Counted from the first letter of the stretch, positions 23,329-35,006 are shown. The stretch is 64,000 nt of DNA from Pleurostoma richardsiae (GCA_030052745.1 JANBVO010000016.1:248001-312000), one strand, 5' to 3'. Numbers and translations are program-made. The notes: a model not told the origin generated them from the sequence alone.

Positions 23329-24087
23329 TCATATTGGAACTTGAAGGTCCATCTCCTTCAGTTCTTGTAAAGGGGGAATACTTTCCATCATGCCTGGCTG
23401 TAACAGAGGCCATAAGACTCCACACTTTGGTTTGGCAGCTGCTGTGACATTGATGACCTTCGTCGGCGTGACAACAACATCGCAGACCGTGTCGAATTCC
23501 TCCGGGTACAATTCTTCCTCCAAAACCTGACAGTCATGCACAACACTGATCGCAACTGTGCTCTGGTCAATGGTGCCTAGTGTATATAACATGGCCCACT
23601 CCAGATCGAAGAACCCATGCCCTTTACCGAAGCGTACCCCGCGGAAATTGATGGCACCCGTGCCTGTGACCATCAAGGGAATTCGCCAGCCCTTGGACCG
23701 GATGTTTTCCAGTGTCGTGAACTGACCAAGGCGTTCCATACCATCCAGCATTGCAGCATATCCGTAGTCAGCAGCGGAGATTCGTTGTGGGTCCAACACC
23801 CAGAAGCCTCGTCGGATCGCATAGGTAGTGACTAGGACTGTTTTTCCATCTGTGAGAGCCTGAAGACGCAGGGTTTCCAGGCAGTTATCTGGTGTAATGA
23901 AGATTATATCGCTCTTGGTATAGGACGGCAACTGGACCAGTCGATCGATCGCACTGTCTGAACCTTCGAAGTCGGCGATGAAACTGCTGAAATCGAAATG
24001 GTGGCGGGAATCCGGGCGTGCGACTTTAAGTAGCGGTTCCCACACGCGCTTTCGAACGTCGACTTTTCCTTCTGCAAGTGTCGCCAT
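23329..24087 (-). CDS. 5-formyltetrahydrofolate cyclo-ligase-like protein (COG0212 fold)
   Basis: Belongs to the NagB/MTHFS-fold superfamily. Intronless; 252 residues from the ATG at 24087 (upstream in-frame codons lack an ATG). The protein opens with RKRVWEPLLKVARPDSR and carries GVRFGKGHGFFDLEWA, the family's Gly-rich substrate-phosphate loop (G-x-R-x-G-K-G-x-G). Further along are AISVVHDCQV and a closing TPTKVINVT strand. Classical cyclo-ligases convert 5-formyl-THF to methenyl-THF with ATP. This protein is closer to the COG0212 paralogue group, members of which have been linked to thiamin metabolism rather than folate, so the reaction is left open. No targeting peptide. It sits between the nucleoside hydrolase and a Zn2Cys6 regulator, all on the minus strand. 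Confidence 0.8.
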   Translation of the reverse strand: MATLAEGKVDVRKRVWEPLLKVARPDSRHHFDFSSFIADFEGSDSAIDRLVQLPSYTKSDIIFITPDNCLETLRLQALTDGKTVLVTTYAIRRGFWVLDPQRISAADYGYAAMLDGMERLGQFTTLENIRSKGWRIPLMVTGTGAINFRGVRFGKGHGFFDLEWAMLYTLGTIDQSTVAISVVHDCQVLEEELYPEEFDTVCDVVVTPTKVINVTAAAKPKCGVLWPLLQPGMMESIPPLQELKEMDLQVPI

Positions 24088-24735
24088 CGTACTGAAGTTA
24101 GATGACTTGCGCCGCTGATGCAAAGTATTGAGATAATGAAATATCCGATTAGGGCGAGCGAGCAGAGAGTATCAATTTCAGGAGCTTTTCTATCAAGAAA
24201 GCGAAGCTGGTGCCTTTTAAGGAAGTTGCGATATCTACTGTAATGCGAGCAACTTCGGACCTATGGCTCTGTGCAGGATATATCTTGAGCCTTCGCGGAC
24301 CTAGTCTAGCCCTAATAAAAAGTTTCTTTCTGTAATGAGCATCTGTCATAGAAGCCCATCATCGGGTGAGATTTCCAACTGGTCAGGAAAGATTACTCGG
24401 AAGAGTGCCCATAGTCGGCCGAGAACTAGGCACACGTAGCTCCACTCACTAAAAGTAGCATGCATGGCTGGGGAACGGTGTGGTCAATTTCCCTCCCTGA
24501 CTCCGTCCGCTCTTGCTTTTCAAGCTTGAACACTTCACGATATATGCTCTAGCACCTGTGTTAGACGAAGATCATGCCTGAGCACTTGCCTTAGATGCAT
24601 GTGTGGACCTCTGTTCCTACTTTTCTCGCCTGAAGCATACAAGATTCTCGCCGCTTTTGGGTTCCCGGGAACATCGCCATCACTCGAAGTATACCTTTTT
24701 ATAGCTCGCATTCAACATGAAGTTCTATTCCAGTC
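24088..24735. other. Intergenic region upstream of the cyclo-ligase-like gene
   Basis: 648 bp between the cyclo-ligase-like start and the regulator's stop, both on the minus strand. No supported gene or clear motif. Confidence 0.55.
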
Positions 24736-27426
24736 CTAGTGCTCTCTCAGATAATCATCTATGGAAGATCGAATCCCCTCAGACCCAAAAAGCCCTTCAA
24801 ACCATGTGTCAAAGTCTTGGCCAAAAGGTCCCACATCTAAATGCAAGTCCGTTGCCAAAGAGCCAGACCACTCGTCTTCAACCGAGTCCATCCGCAACAT
24901 ATCCCCTTGTAGGAATTCAGAAACTATATCTTGGAGATCAATGCGAGCCCCTGAGGTGATCCTATGCCTGAGCTGTTGTTGCGCTGGCACGAGGGCTGAT
25001 CCAGAAGTGAAACCAGGAATACCGCCGACGGATAGCATCGTGTCTATCAACCGAACACCCCGCTTTGCGATGATGTCTCCTCGCCGATCAGCGAGAAGCT
25101 CGCGTGTAGACTTGACCAGGTCGTGGTACTTTTGAGCAGCACCGTGGCTTGCAATGCCCCTTCGCGGATACAACAACTCGAGACACAAGATTATTGAAGC
25201 TGTAACGCAATATGCGGAGTGTTCCCAAAGTGAAATGTGATTTGATGCAATGATGTTGGAATACTCTCGAACAATTGTTGTGGCGGCGCTCACGCATGTT
25301 GATCGCGTGCGGGGATAATGCGATGTTTGAAAGGAGAGGAAGAGGAAAGGACGGTGAATCAGAATGATCTTTGATAATGATATTGATGTTAGACTGGTAT
25401 CGACCACGAGCAAGGTTCATTGGACTTTGACTGACCTTTTCAGCCGCAGTAATTGCAAGACTACGACGGGCAATGTCAAGCCACGGCTTGTCTATCGTCT
25501 GCTCGGTCATATCTTCCCGGAGCAAGAAAGTCGGAATCTCGCCTAGAGTTTGACGCATATCGTGGTCACCTCGAAGTACGTCTCGATATTGCTCAAGAAC
25601 CGGTTTACGGCTCCAGAGAGGCCCGAGCTTATCAAAAAGTCTCGGAATGAGCATTGCAACTGCTTTGTCTTTAGAATCCTACATTATACGATATCAAAGT
25701 CACTTACTATTGGCCAAAGTCCGCATGTAGGATGTGATTGTCGGGACATTCCTATCAAGTTCTTCAAGGTCGTGATCATCAGCGTTCTTTGGGAGCTCGG
25801 TCAAGCAATGGTTAGGGTTGATGTCTGCTAGAGCATTAGTTGAAGTGATGCAAATGACCAACAATCGATGCCCACTGTAGGAATCCGTGAAACATAAACC
25901 AAAGCGATCCTGTATCACGAGTTGACACCACACTCTCTTGCCGATTTCGGTCTCAATCACCTCATGCCACTGCTCGGTATCATCGAGTTCTGACATTGGA
26001 GGGTCGGTGATCTTGTGCAAGCCCATGCACTGTGACAGCCTGATCGCAGCAGCCGTGAGGGTAGCACCTAAGTCACTGAAGCCCAGACTGTGGGCCACTT
26101 CAGTTGAAAGTACAATGGCCTGAACAGAATACACTGGGATCTTTAGTGAAGGCCGGCTTGTAATGGAGGGCGGCGCTTACTAGATACCGCTTCCAGGAAA
26201 TTTGCGGCATGAAGAAGGCGGAGCATAAGCTCGAAGAGCTGCTGTGGGACCTGCTCAGTCACAGCTTCACATCTGGTTAGCAGGCCTAAGGAGAGTGATG
26301 TATCAGGTAACAGACTTATACCCAAGTCATCCTGAAGCTTAGAACTGTCCAAAATTGCCCATGTTGTACTCTGGCAGGTCAGTTTTAATGGCCAGTGTAT
26401 TGCAAAGGAGTAAAGAAAGAAAAAGTAAAGGAAGAAGATGATGAATATGAAGAAAAGACCTTACGCTAAGAACCGCCACGTATAACGCAATCCATGAAGG
26501 ATGGCGGCAAGTATTTGTTTCCCAAAACAGCTCACACTGCTCGAGAAAGGTCGGCGTGTGAAGAACGCCATGATGCCATGCTATGTGAGATATGTGAAAC
26601 TTGACCAGCGCCACCGACTGCTGGATAGATGGTAATAGACCAGGGTTGCTGTCCAAGACGGAAATGTAATCCGCGGAGGTATCGAGGCTTGCTGTTGGAA
26701 TTGAAGAATCACTTCTGATAGAGATTGTCTCGGAAGGGCTTCGGTAACTGTAGCAATGGCAGCGGCGATGGGGATAGCAACCTCCATAATGCCGACCCCA
26801 GGCTAAGCTCTCTAGAGTCGCCACAGCAGCGTACTCGCAGGTCTTCCCTTCCATATCGCCACTGGGCCTGAGAGCGGCTATTGGTAGTGTCATGGTCGGC
26901 TTGGACAGCTCCATATTCCGTTCATCTTGCCGCATCCTGTCGAATAGGGCCGGACTGGCCACATGAGTGCCAGACTCGAGAGCATTTATTCTGTTACTGA
27001 TATCGTTATCCAGATCGACAATAGTGACCCCGGGGGTGTGCAGCCTCTCTCGAAGTTGATTTAGGAAGTTCAGCTCCTCGCCATGCTTAGTAATGGCGTT
27101 GGAGACTAGGACCTTTTCTCTCGCGCACTCCAAGCCCGCCAGACTGCAACGCGAGCAGGGTACTTGTTTGTCGCATTTAAGTTTTCGCCGAGTACATTCT
27201 GGCCGGAGAGGGGAAATCAAATCAGCGGGCTGATTCCAGTGAAGAGCATGTCGTATGCATACGTGTGCATACCTATGCAGGCCAGTGGTTGGCGTTGTGT
27301 GATCCGCGGCGTCGAGACTTTGTGACGTGGATGCATAGACGCATTGCTGTTCTCACTCATGATGATGTTGGAGATCGCGGTGGAAGTGCCGAAGTTTGGC
27401 TGGCGGAGTTGCCCGCTCCCTGGCAT
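24736..27426 (-). CDS. Zn2Cys6 transcription factor with fungal-specific TF domain
   Basis: Nuclear regulator. Exons in transcript order: 27426-27273, 27198-26465, 26370-26181, 26133-25876, 25824-25708, 25659-25436, 25368-24736; 769 residues. Splicing of exons 1 and 2 restores the zinc cluster Cys50, Cys53, Cys60, Cys66, Cys69, Cys76 (LACIECTRRKLKCDKQVPC). The fungal TF domain spans roughly residues 280-560: LHTPTFLEQCELFW, then QAIVLSTEVAHSLG and GLHKITDPP, then HRPFLF near the end. The acceptor of the exon 5/6 intron (25660) was chosen among three in-frame AGs because it is CAG. The ATG at 27426 could be replaced by one 22 codons later. Its position inside the nucleoside hydrolase/PhyH/MFS block suggests a local regulator. 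Confidence 0.85.
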
Positions 27427-27917
27427 GTAACTTAGTTAAGACCGTCCGCACGTGCCATATGATGTTCGCCCGGGTTGCTCGGCGTCTAACCAACTCTATC
27501 TTAGCCCCTTGCTTTTCGGAGGCACTCACTGGGGACTGCTAAGTCGATTACGAGACCCTGAATCTTCTCAGGTGTACCCGCCTTCTCTGCCCGCCTTCTT
27601 GGTATACATATGAAGCACCTACTACCAAGGCCGAAATCCCGAATTCACCGTATAACTGCATTTTTACTTAGACCTGGATGCTTACTAGCTAAATCTAAAC
27701 ATTCAGTCTGCGAGGGCAGCTTTCGAGTGCTCGCACGCTTCCCCAACTACTTGCCATAGATCATGACACGGAGAGCCTACAACTCATGACTGGCAGCAGG
27801 GTCTCAGATGTTGTTTTCACAGCCCGGGGAGACTGTCCGGCATTCCCAGATCACCAGAGAATCGAAGTCCGATGATAGATATTGTGAAGACCATTCCATT
27901 CAAACTCCGCTATACAA
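27427..27917. other. Intergenic region upstream of the regulator
   Basis: 491 bp between the regulator start and the PhyH gene stop, both on the minus strand. Nothing coding is seen. Confidence 0.55.
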
Positions 27918-29187
27918 TCAAGAGTTCTTCGTGGCCTGAAGTCTCTCGATCTCTTCCCAGATCTCAGGAGTCACGGAGGAACTGAAATTGCGGCTGAACT
28001 CATTGAGTAAATAGTTATAGCCTTCATCGGGAACCCAGTTCACGGCAATCCTTGATTCAGATGACTCTTCTATACCCTTGACCAGCGGTCGCATGGAGTG
28101 AGGCATGTCGGTGACAAGCTCATTCTTGTACCATCTATTCACGATGGATTGCAGTCAGCCTATTGTAACGATTTGGAAAAGAATGGAAACCCAGTCCCAC
28201 ATGGCTATGGCATTGTGGTGAACCCTTTGGAGAATGACTTACGCAGCGTAATAAACAATTGCAAGCATGATGCGAACCTCCTTCGTAGGGTTCGGCATTC
28301 CGGCATGCCTAAATGTAGAAGCCACAATTAGACGCATGCCCATGGTCGGTAACAAAGTTTTTGAACTCACCATAATCGTAAATCACGAAGAACAATTGAG
28401 CCCTTCTTTATCCTCGGATAACAAGGCGCCCTGACTTTTCTTCGTTCGTCGAGGTGGTGCTGAGCGATCGACGGATCTCCATTCTTTACATGATAACTCA
28501 GGTTGGTGTTTTGAGTACCTAGCCAGAGTTCTGTAGTGCCATTTTCCGGGCCTATATCAACAAGACAGGTGTTGTAAGCAATACCAAATGTATGCTCTGG
28601 ATGTTTGCAAAGAATATCGGCATGAACTAGCTGGCGATCTTTGGTGGCCAGAAGTGTGTTGGATCGAAGAAAGTGGACCTCGGGACGAGGACCGAGAACG
28701 GCAGACATTACGCGGACGCCATGTTTGTTTCCATAAACCTCGGGGAAGAACCACTCTGCGAGTCAGCTGTTAGTCGCACTTCAAGAAGGCTGAAAAGGGC
28801 CGGGGGGGGGGAATGACTATCATATACCTGGCTCAATCGGGGGGACCTGTGATAGATTCCCACCTTCCATGGCTCCTTCGAGCGAAGCATCCTCATTCAG
28901 GTGACTATGTATGCTTTAGTATCCGTTCGATGATAAGAGCTGCTAAGTCGGACTCACTTGTAGATTGCGGCCTGTCGATCATTGAGGAGCTTCTCTGTAT
29001 CCTTAAGCATCCTCTCATTGAGCTTATCAATGATGTCAACCTTGATAGCGTTTTCAATCACAACGATACCGTCCGTGAAGAAAGCCTCGACAGCGTCGTA
29101 AAATTTTCTGTCGCTCATAACACCACTATCACGCTCCCCAGCCGTCAGGGTGATGACCTGAGGCGCATCACTTGTTGTCGAGGACAT
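27918..29187 (-). CDS. PhyH-type Fe(II)/2-oxoglutarate dioxygenase
   Basis: Phytanoyl-CoA-dioxygenase-like hydroxylase of a small molecule. Exons in transcript order: 29187-28958, 28904-28828, 28755-28371, 28308-28243, 28134-27918; 324 residues. Iron ligands: His147 and Asp149 in LVHADILC and the distal His232 in RLWHAGMPNP; Arg243, eleven residues on, is placed to bind 2-oxoglutarate. The N-terminal FFTDGIVVIENAI is the usual first strand of the domain. The start is the ATG at 29187, since the open frame before it has none. There is no peroxisomal C-terminal signal, arguing against a true phytanoyl-CoA hydroxylase. Intron 2 contains a run of ten G on the plus strand (28802-28811). It is divergent from the sugar-porter gene, 671 bp apart, so the two are probably co-expressed. 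Confidence 0.9.
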
Positions 29188-29858
29188 GTTCGTCGAAGTA
29201 GGCAAGAGAGAGGATGATGTGATGTGATATAGTTTGTGATATTTTGGTCGTTCTTCCTACTAGCAAAGATAGCAGTATGCATCACCGATTAAGAACCGCC
29301 AATCGCACATTCGCCTTCAACGACGCGTTCTCTGCAGAGTGGCTTTGTACTTCATTTGTATGCCATGTCAGTATGGAATGGAATCAACCTTTCAAAGCGC
29401 AGTCTTGATCAACACGCCACCCGAAAACAATGACCTGTTGTCAAACACAGTTACTACTCGGGAGACCTTCCTACCCGGATCCGAGGTCAAGCCCATCCAT
29501 CTGTACTTAGAGTTGTAGCGTGGAAATAGCGCGTCTTGTTGTGGGACTCGGAAGAGTCATGCCTCGGGTCCGGTCGTTATCTCATCCGACGTTATCTTTA
29601 TTTTCATTGTCATACCCAATTGCCATCCGAGCTAGGGCAGGGGTAGCTTAACTGGTACGCACCCAGGAGTCCAGGGCTGACTCTTGATGCAAATGCTATA
29701 AAACAGCTATCAGCAAATACGACTCGTCTGGTATCCAGTTTTTACTATATCCGTCTGGTAGCCTTGTTCGCATTCCGTTCGTCCTCGGAAGACTTTCAAG
29801 AAGACTCTTGATACTTGGATTCTGCCCAGTTCAGCAAACCACTGCAACGCTCGCCACC
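29188..29858. promoter_or_regulatory. Divergent promoter between PhyH gene and MFS gene
   Basis: 671 bp without a gene. At 29474-29486 it contains CCCGGATCCGAGG, with inverted CGG triplets (CGG-AT-CCG) like those in the palindrome at 11951. A Zn2Cys6 regulator is encoded 1.8 kb away. Function inferred only. Confidence 0.4.
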
Positions 29859-31648
29859 ATGCCTGACCAAGGGGACATGTTGATGTTGCTAGTCTTGTTG
29901 ACGGCAGTCTTCAATGGATGCACACAGGGCTATGATCAAAGTATGATGAATAATCTTAACTTGGTAGATCAATATGTCAACTGTAAGCGACAAGCAACCG
30001 TTCAATTAGTCATGTGCGGCTCACCTACTGACATCTCGGCTTTCAGACTTCAACCTCGACGACAACATGCTCGGCTTGAATGTTGCGATGATCAATGCGG
30101 GTTCGGTCATCGGTGGTTTATTTGCAGGTCAACTTTGTGATAAATGGGGACGGAAAATGGGCATTGCCGCCTCCGCAGTAATCACACTTATCGCTGTGGC
30201 TATCCAGGCATCTGCAACTCACGAAGCGGCTTTCTTGGTGGGAAGGATCTTGCTAGGCATCTCGATCACTGTCAACGGAACGGCTGCGCCAGTGTGGGTG
30301 ATGGAGATGGCTCATCCTAAATGGAGGGGATTCCTGGGTGGAATGTATATGGCCATTTGGTATTTTGCTGCGATTATCGTATCGTGCATTGCTTTGGGCA
30401 CTTACCGATTCGACTCAACCTGGGCGTGGCGAGGTCTTGCAGTCGTATGCCTTTTGAACCCCTCTAACATCGATATTCACTAATTCTCTGCTAGGGTCAA
30501 ATTGTACCGTCCATAATGAGCCTCATACTTCTACCTTGGGCGCCGGAAAGCCCGAGATGGCTTATCTCCAAGGATCGCAACGAAGAGGCTTTCGACCTCT
30601 TGGTTACTTTGCACGGAAAGGGGAACGCCGAGGACGCACTTGTTCAGGCAGAGTACAAGGAAATTCGCGATACTCTCCACTTTGAACGAACACGCCCCGG
30701 GAGCTTCAAGGCACTGGTCTTCCCAAGTACGTATCAACCGCCCAGATCTGAGAGGTCACGTCATTGACTTTGCTCATAGGAAGTAATCTCCACCGCTTTG
30801 GAATTGTCATTGCTCTCAATATCTTCGCCCAAGTTGCCGGCAGCAATATCGTTTCGTAAGTCAATCTAGCCGTGACTGGGGGACCAGGATATTGGTGCTG
30901 ATTATCAATAGTTCGTATTCCGGCCTCGTTTTCGAAGGTGCCGGAATCACTGATGTCTACACCCAGATGTGCATTAACATTGGCATCAATGTATTTTGCT
31001 TCTTCTGCGCTGTTGCCGGTTGTTTCTCGATCGAACGATTGGGGAGAAAATCGCTTCTTCGTATGTCTCATCCTGTCATCTAAAAAGAAACATCCCTCTT
31101 GAGGATTGATGAGCTAACATACCGTAGTTGGTGTGTCGTGCCTCATGGTGCTACTTCTCGTCATCATTTGCATCTTGTCGGCACTCTATGGCGATGGCTC
31201 AAACCCTTCCGCCTCTTACGGCAACCTGGCAATGATTTTCCTCTTTTCGGGAGCCTATGCCTTTGCTTTCAACCCCCTTACATTCGTCTATCCTGCCGAG
31301 ATTATGAACTACTCTCAGCGAGCAAAAGGTATTGCAGTTGGTCAGATGGCCTGCTATGCATTCGGTTTCCTCAATCAGTATACCACGCCCATCGCCATGA
31401 ACAACATTGGGTGGAGATACTATGCTATCAACGCTGCATGGGATGTTGGTATTTGTGCTATCATCTGGTTTTGGTTTGTTGAGACAAAGGGACTCGCTTT
31501 GGAAGAAGTCGACCAGCTATTCGACGGCGTTGTGCATACTGAAGGCATACGTATTGGTGACGGTACGAATATCTCATTGAAATTAGGGGAGGATGTAGAG
31601 AAAGTTCAAACTACTCCTGTCGCCAAGGATATTCTTACGGAGGAGTAG
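29859..31648 (+). CDS. MFS sugar porter (lactose-permease/hexose type)
   Basis: Plasma-membrane importer of a sugar or glycoside. Exons 29859-29982, 30047-30444, 30495-30726, 30780-30855, 30912-31060, 31128-31648; 499 residues. The ATG at 29859 has a good context (CCACCATGCC); no ATG lies upstream in frame. Marks: GCTQGYDQSMM in helix 1, GGLFAGQLCDKWGRK between helices 2 and 3, APESPRWLISK before the central loop, IERLGRKSLL, and VETKGLALEEVDQLF at the end, all sugar porter consensus positions. Twelve helices are expected. Transcribed away from the PhyH gene, it is the likely importer for the nucleoside hydrolase/PhyH block. Porters of this group take up diverse glycosides, so a ribosylated substrate is possible but unproven. 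Confidence 0.88.
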
Positions 31649-32013
31649 AGGAGTCGAATCTTCCAGTGAGGGTTGGGGATGGGGGATCTGGCGTTTCGGG
31701 ACTAGATGTTCTCCTTCTTTCCCTTCTAAGAAGGCCCGGGTCAGAGGGCTTCATAGGCATGCATATGAGCCCCACGTACAGTATTTAGAAGGCACCTGAT
31801 ATATCCTATGAGCTGAGTGAGCGCATGACTATACCCGAGTTCTGCTTGAGATGAGACTAGTGCTTAATACGATGTATATCTATCATGTTGAGCTTGCTCA
31901 GATTCTACTCGAGCACTAGTCTAAGTGCAAGTGTGTGTGCAGTGAGTGTTTAGTTACTCAGAGCATTTCTATGTGAAATATAGCACTAATCATACTCTAC
32001 GGCTCTCACTTTC
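31649..32013. other. Intergenic region after the MFS gene
   Basis: 365 bp without coding signal, between the porter's stop and the SDR remnant. The missing N-terminal half of that SDR cannot be found here. Confidence 0.5.
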
Positions 32014-32544
32014 GGCCCTGGTCGCTGAAGATGCACTCGACGTAATGTGGACAGCGTCCATTGCTGTCGAGACGCAAGTTACAAGCGGTGCTATGGACAT
32101 GACGACTTTAGACCGTGACTTCCTCCATGAGAGCAGAACCGGAGATGTGATTCGAAACTATGCGATCAGCAAACTCGGCAACTGGCTCCTCGCCGTGGAG
32201 GGTGCTCAACGTTGGGGGTCAGAGTCACAGCCTGGGAGTGGCGACGCGCTCGTCAGTACTGTCCTGAACCCAGGGCAACTTGACACTGACGCCTACAAGC
32301 ATCGACCTCGCTTGTTCATGATGCTCTTCAGGCGACTCTGTATCCGCCGAACATGGGGGCATATAGGATGCTGTTTGCTGATCCTTCGTCTGACGTAGGC
32401 TCGGACAGCAATGGAGCCTACGTGATTCCATAGGGAAGGATCCAGATGCGTAATTCGAGAAAGGATATGGAGGAGGCAATTAGGGAGGGAAAAACCATGG
32501 AGTTTTGGGACTGGTGCCAACGTGTGTTCAAGCAGTACACGTAG
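32014..32544 (+). pseudogene. Decayed SDR (retinol-dehydrogenase/Bli-4-like), 5'-truncated
   Basis: The C-terminal half of an SDR is readable but broken. The first frame gives VMWTASIAVE, then NYAISKLGNWLLA (active-site Tyr and Lys in YAISK) and VLNPGQLDTDAYKH, the fungal retinol-dehydrogenase-like pattern. Around 32345 the reading moves to another frame (GAYRMLFADPSSDVG, then NGAYVIP). There a TAG replaces the Trp codon expected in the family's IPWGR, and reading then continues to EFWDWCQRVFKQYT and a final stop at 32542-32544. The N-terminal Rossmann half with TGxxxGIG is absent upstream. So there are at least three lesions: N-terminal loss, one frameshift and one nonsense codon. The TGG-to-TAG change is of the G-to-A type also produced by RIP, but one change proves nothing. 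Confidence 0.78.
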
Positions 32545-33027
32545 TCTAGAATGTCGATTCCACAGCGAGAACCCCGCCGCTGACTTCGATAGCATATCAA
32601 TGCTGGCCGGGCCGTTTCTTGGAATCGGAGCGTCGCGCAATCTAGCTGAAGATGGCATCATCGGGTCCTCAAGCACAAAACCACCCCCCGATGCCCACAG
32701 TAGTGAGGGGCAAAACCGACTAGTAATGCAAGCTCTTGAGAATTATATCACTCGCTGATATATCAAACGTTCTTTACTAGTTGCAGACATCTTCTCCGAA
32801 GTCGCCCCAGGCCGTGCATAGGATTACTGACGTGATCGAAGCCATATTGACAACTTCTATGTCCCAGGTCAAATGAAGTTAGTAGACCCAGGGCAAAGTT
32901 ATCAGCTACGGGAGATAGATAAATAATACTGTCCTTTGATTCGTATAACAAAAAAAATGTCAGAACTGTATCTGGATTCCCAGCTCCTTGCCAAGTGTCC
33001 CTGCAGGTCCCGACCCGGCTGGCCGTC
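32545..33027. other. Intergenic region upstream of the ACS-family MFS gene
   Basis: 483 bp with no supported gene; presumably the promoter of the following transporter. An A-run lies near 32950. Confidence 0.5.
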
Positions 33028-34676
33028 ATGTCTCACTCCTCCACAAAATCGGTGCGGAAATGGTATCACTGGTATTCGCCTGAGGACACCCCTGAAGAGA
33101 GGAAGCTCATAGCGAAACTCGACCTCCTCATTGTTCCGTATGCTTTCGTTCTGTATTGGGTGAAGTATATCGACCAGACCAATATCAGTCAGAGATTCTC
33201 CGTTCCGACGCAGTTCATCCCAAGTTGACCTCTTGCGCGGCCAGATAATGCATATGTATCTGGACTCTCTGAAGATCTGGGCTTCCACGGGAACCAGCTC
33301 GTACAGTTTCAGACGATATTCACCGTTGGAAATGTCGTTGGCCTCCTACCCTTCATATACCTCTTCCCTCGGGTGCCAATGCATTTCCTCGTCCCGACTC
33401 TGGACCTGTGTTGGGGTATATTCACATTGCTTCAGTATCGAGCTCAAAGTTATGGCGAGATAATGGCATATCGCTTTCTCGTCTCGATCTTCGAGGTAAT
33501 TAGATCCGACCACAGTAAAATCATCTGTTCGACATTGCTAAAACAGCCCCAGGCTTCGTATTTCCCGGGAGTGCATTTCGTGCTGGGATCCTGGTACAAG
33601 AGCGACGAGATTGGCCGCCGAGGCGGAACTTTCTACGTGGGACTGACCCTTGGGACCTTAACCGCTAGTCTCCTGCAGGCTGCGGCGAAAGAACATCTTG
33701 ACGGAGTTCATGGGCTTCCTGGCTGGCGCTGGCTGTTCATCATCAACGCCATCATCACTCTTCCACTTGCCCTGATCGGCTACTTCATCTGGCCCGGCAC
33801 ACCGGCCAAGCCCAATCGTCTCGTCATCAGCAAGTCCGAGATCGCCCTCGCGCGGGCGCGTCTAGAACGCCACGGCTCGAAGGTGCAGAGCACTCCGTTC
33901 TCCTGGGGGCTGCTGAAGCGGATCTTCACGAACTGGAGGTTCTACGTTCTGGTCGTCTGGGACATCTTCTTTTTCAACACCAGTTCTAACTCGGCCGCCT
34001 TCCTCCTGTGGATCAAGAGCCTGAAGCGCTACGACACTGCCACCATGAACAACCTCGCCGCCATCAGTCCTGCCTTGGGCATCTTCTTCGTCCTGTTCGT
34101 CAACTACAGCTCTGACCTGTGGATCGGCCGCCCGGCGGCCATCACTCTGGCCTCTGCGTTCAACTTCACGGGTTTGGTCATCCTGGCTACCTGGCATGTC
34201 CCGGAAGCGGCTAAATGGTTCGCCTTCAGCGTGTCCTACTCGTCCGTGGCTGTCTCGTCGGTGCTGTACGGCTGGGCCAACGTTATCCTCCGGGATAACA
34301 TCGAGGAGCGGTCTTTGACATTGGTCCTTATGACCACAATAGCAACCTCAACGAATGCCTGGATTCCTCTGCTGGTATATCCCACGGTGGAAGCGCCTCG
34401 GTTCCCCAGGGGTTACGTTTACTCTGCCTGCATGGTCGTGTGTCTTGTGACCATGACACAAGTAGTTCGGCTTCTGTTTGGATCGAATGGGTATGCCTTC
34501 ACCAGGACTTGAAGGATAGCATTGATGCGCGCTAACCAATATGCTGCAGGGACAAACGTATCCGAACTGGCAGCATTGACGACGAGCCTAGATCCGACCA
34601 TTCGTCACAGGTCATTGCAGCTCCGGAGACTGTTGAAATCTCGAAGGGAGCGCAAGTAGGGGCGAGGGAGATCTAG
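33028..34676 (+). CDS. MFS transporter, anion:cation symporter family (Liz1/Fen2/Tna1-like)
   Basis: Importer of an organic anion such as a vitamin, allantoate or other carboxylate. Exons 33028-33187, 33245-33495, 33553-34490, 34550-34676; 491 residues. Marks of the family: EERKLIAKLDLLIVPY before helix 1, YIDQTNINNAYVSGLSEDL across the first exon join, FEASYFPGVHFVLGSWY in helix 4, RRGGTFYVGLTLG, and FIWPGTPAKPN at the central loop. This wording is closest to pantothenate transporters of the Liz1/Fen2 branch, but ACS substrates are hard to assign. Intron 2 (33496-33552, 57 nt) is a multiple of three and stop-free, so its retention would insert 19 residues right after helix 4. It is isolated from the clusters upstream. 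Confidence 0.87.
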
Positions 34677-35006
34677 GGCTTTAAGAGTGCGTCGAATATG
34701 CGCGGCAGCTGAACGCCCCGCGAGACTTAACTATGCGACATGTTTCTGTGTTTTCTGTACCTGTCTGCACCAACGAAGAACGGCGGGAAAAGAGCAACCG
34801 TTCTCATGTCGTCGACATCTCTCAGCAATCCGCGAGCTTTTTACCAACGTAGAGCCTGGAAGAGTGACCGCTAGAGTAAACGCGACTAGAGTAGCCATTT
34901 GGTACCGCGAACTATACCTGATGATAATACAAGAACCAGGTGATAGCAGAGGCGTATAGGCAGCGAAGGGATAGATATCTCTAGTTTGATTTGCTCGCTA
35001 TCTCTT
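34677..35006. other. Intergenic region, tail-to-tail
   Basis: 330 bp between the 3' ends of the ACS transporter and the Met22-like gene. No coding or structural feature is seen. Confidence 0.55.

Noticed and set aside
29640-29715. Possible tRNA-like stretch (GGTAGCTTAACTGG)
   Set aside because: Resembles a D-arm, but no T-arm consensus or acceptor pairing can be formed.
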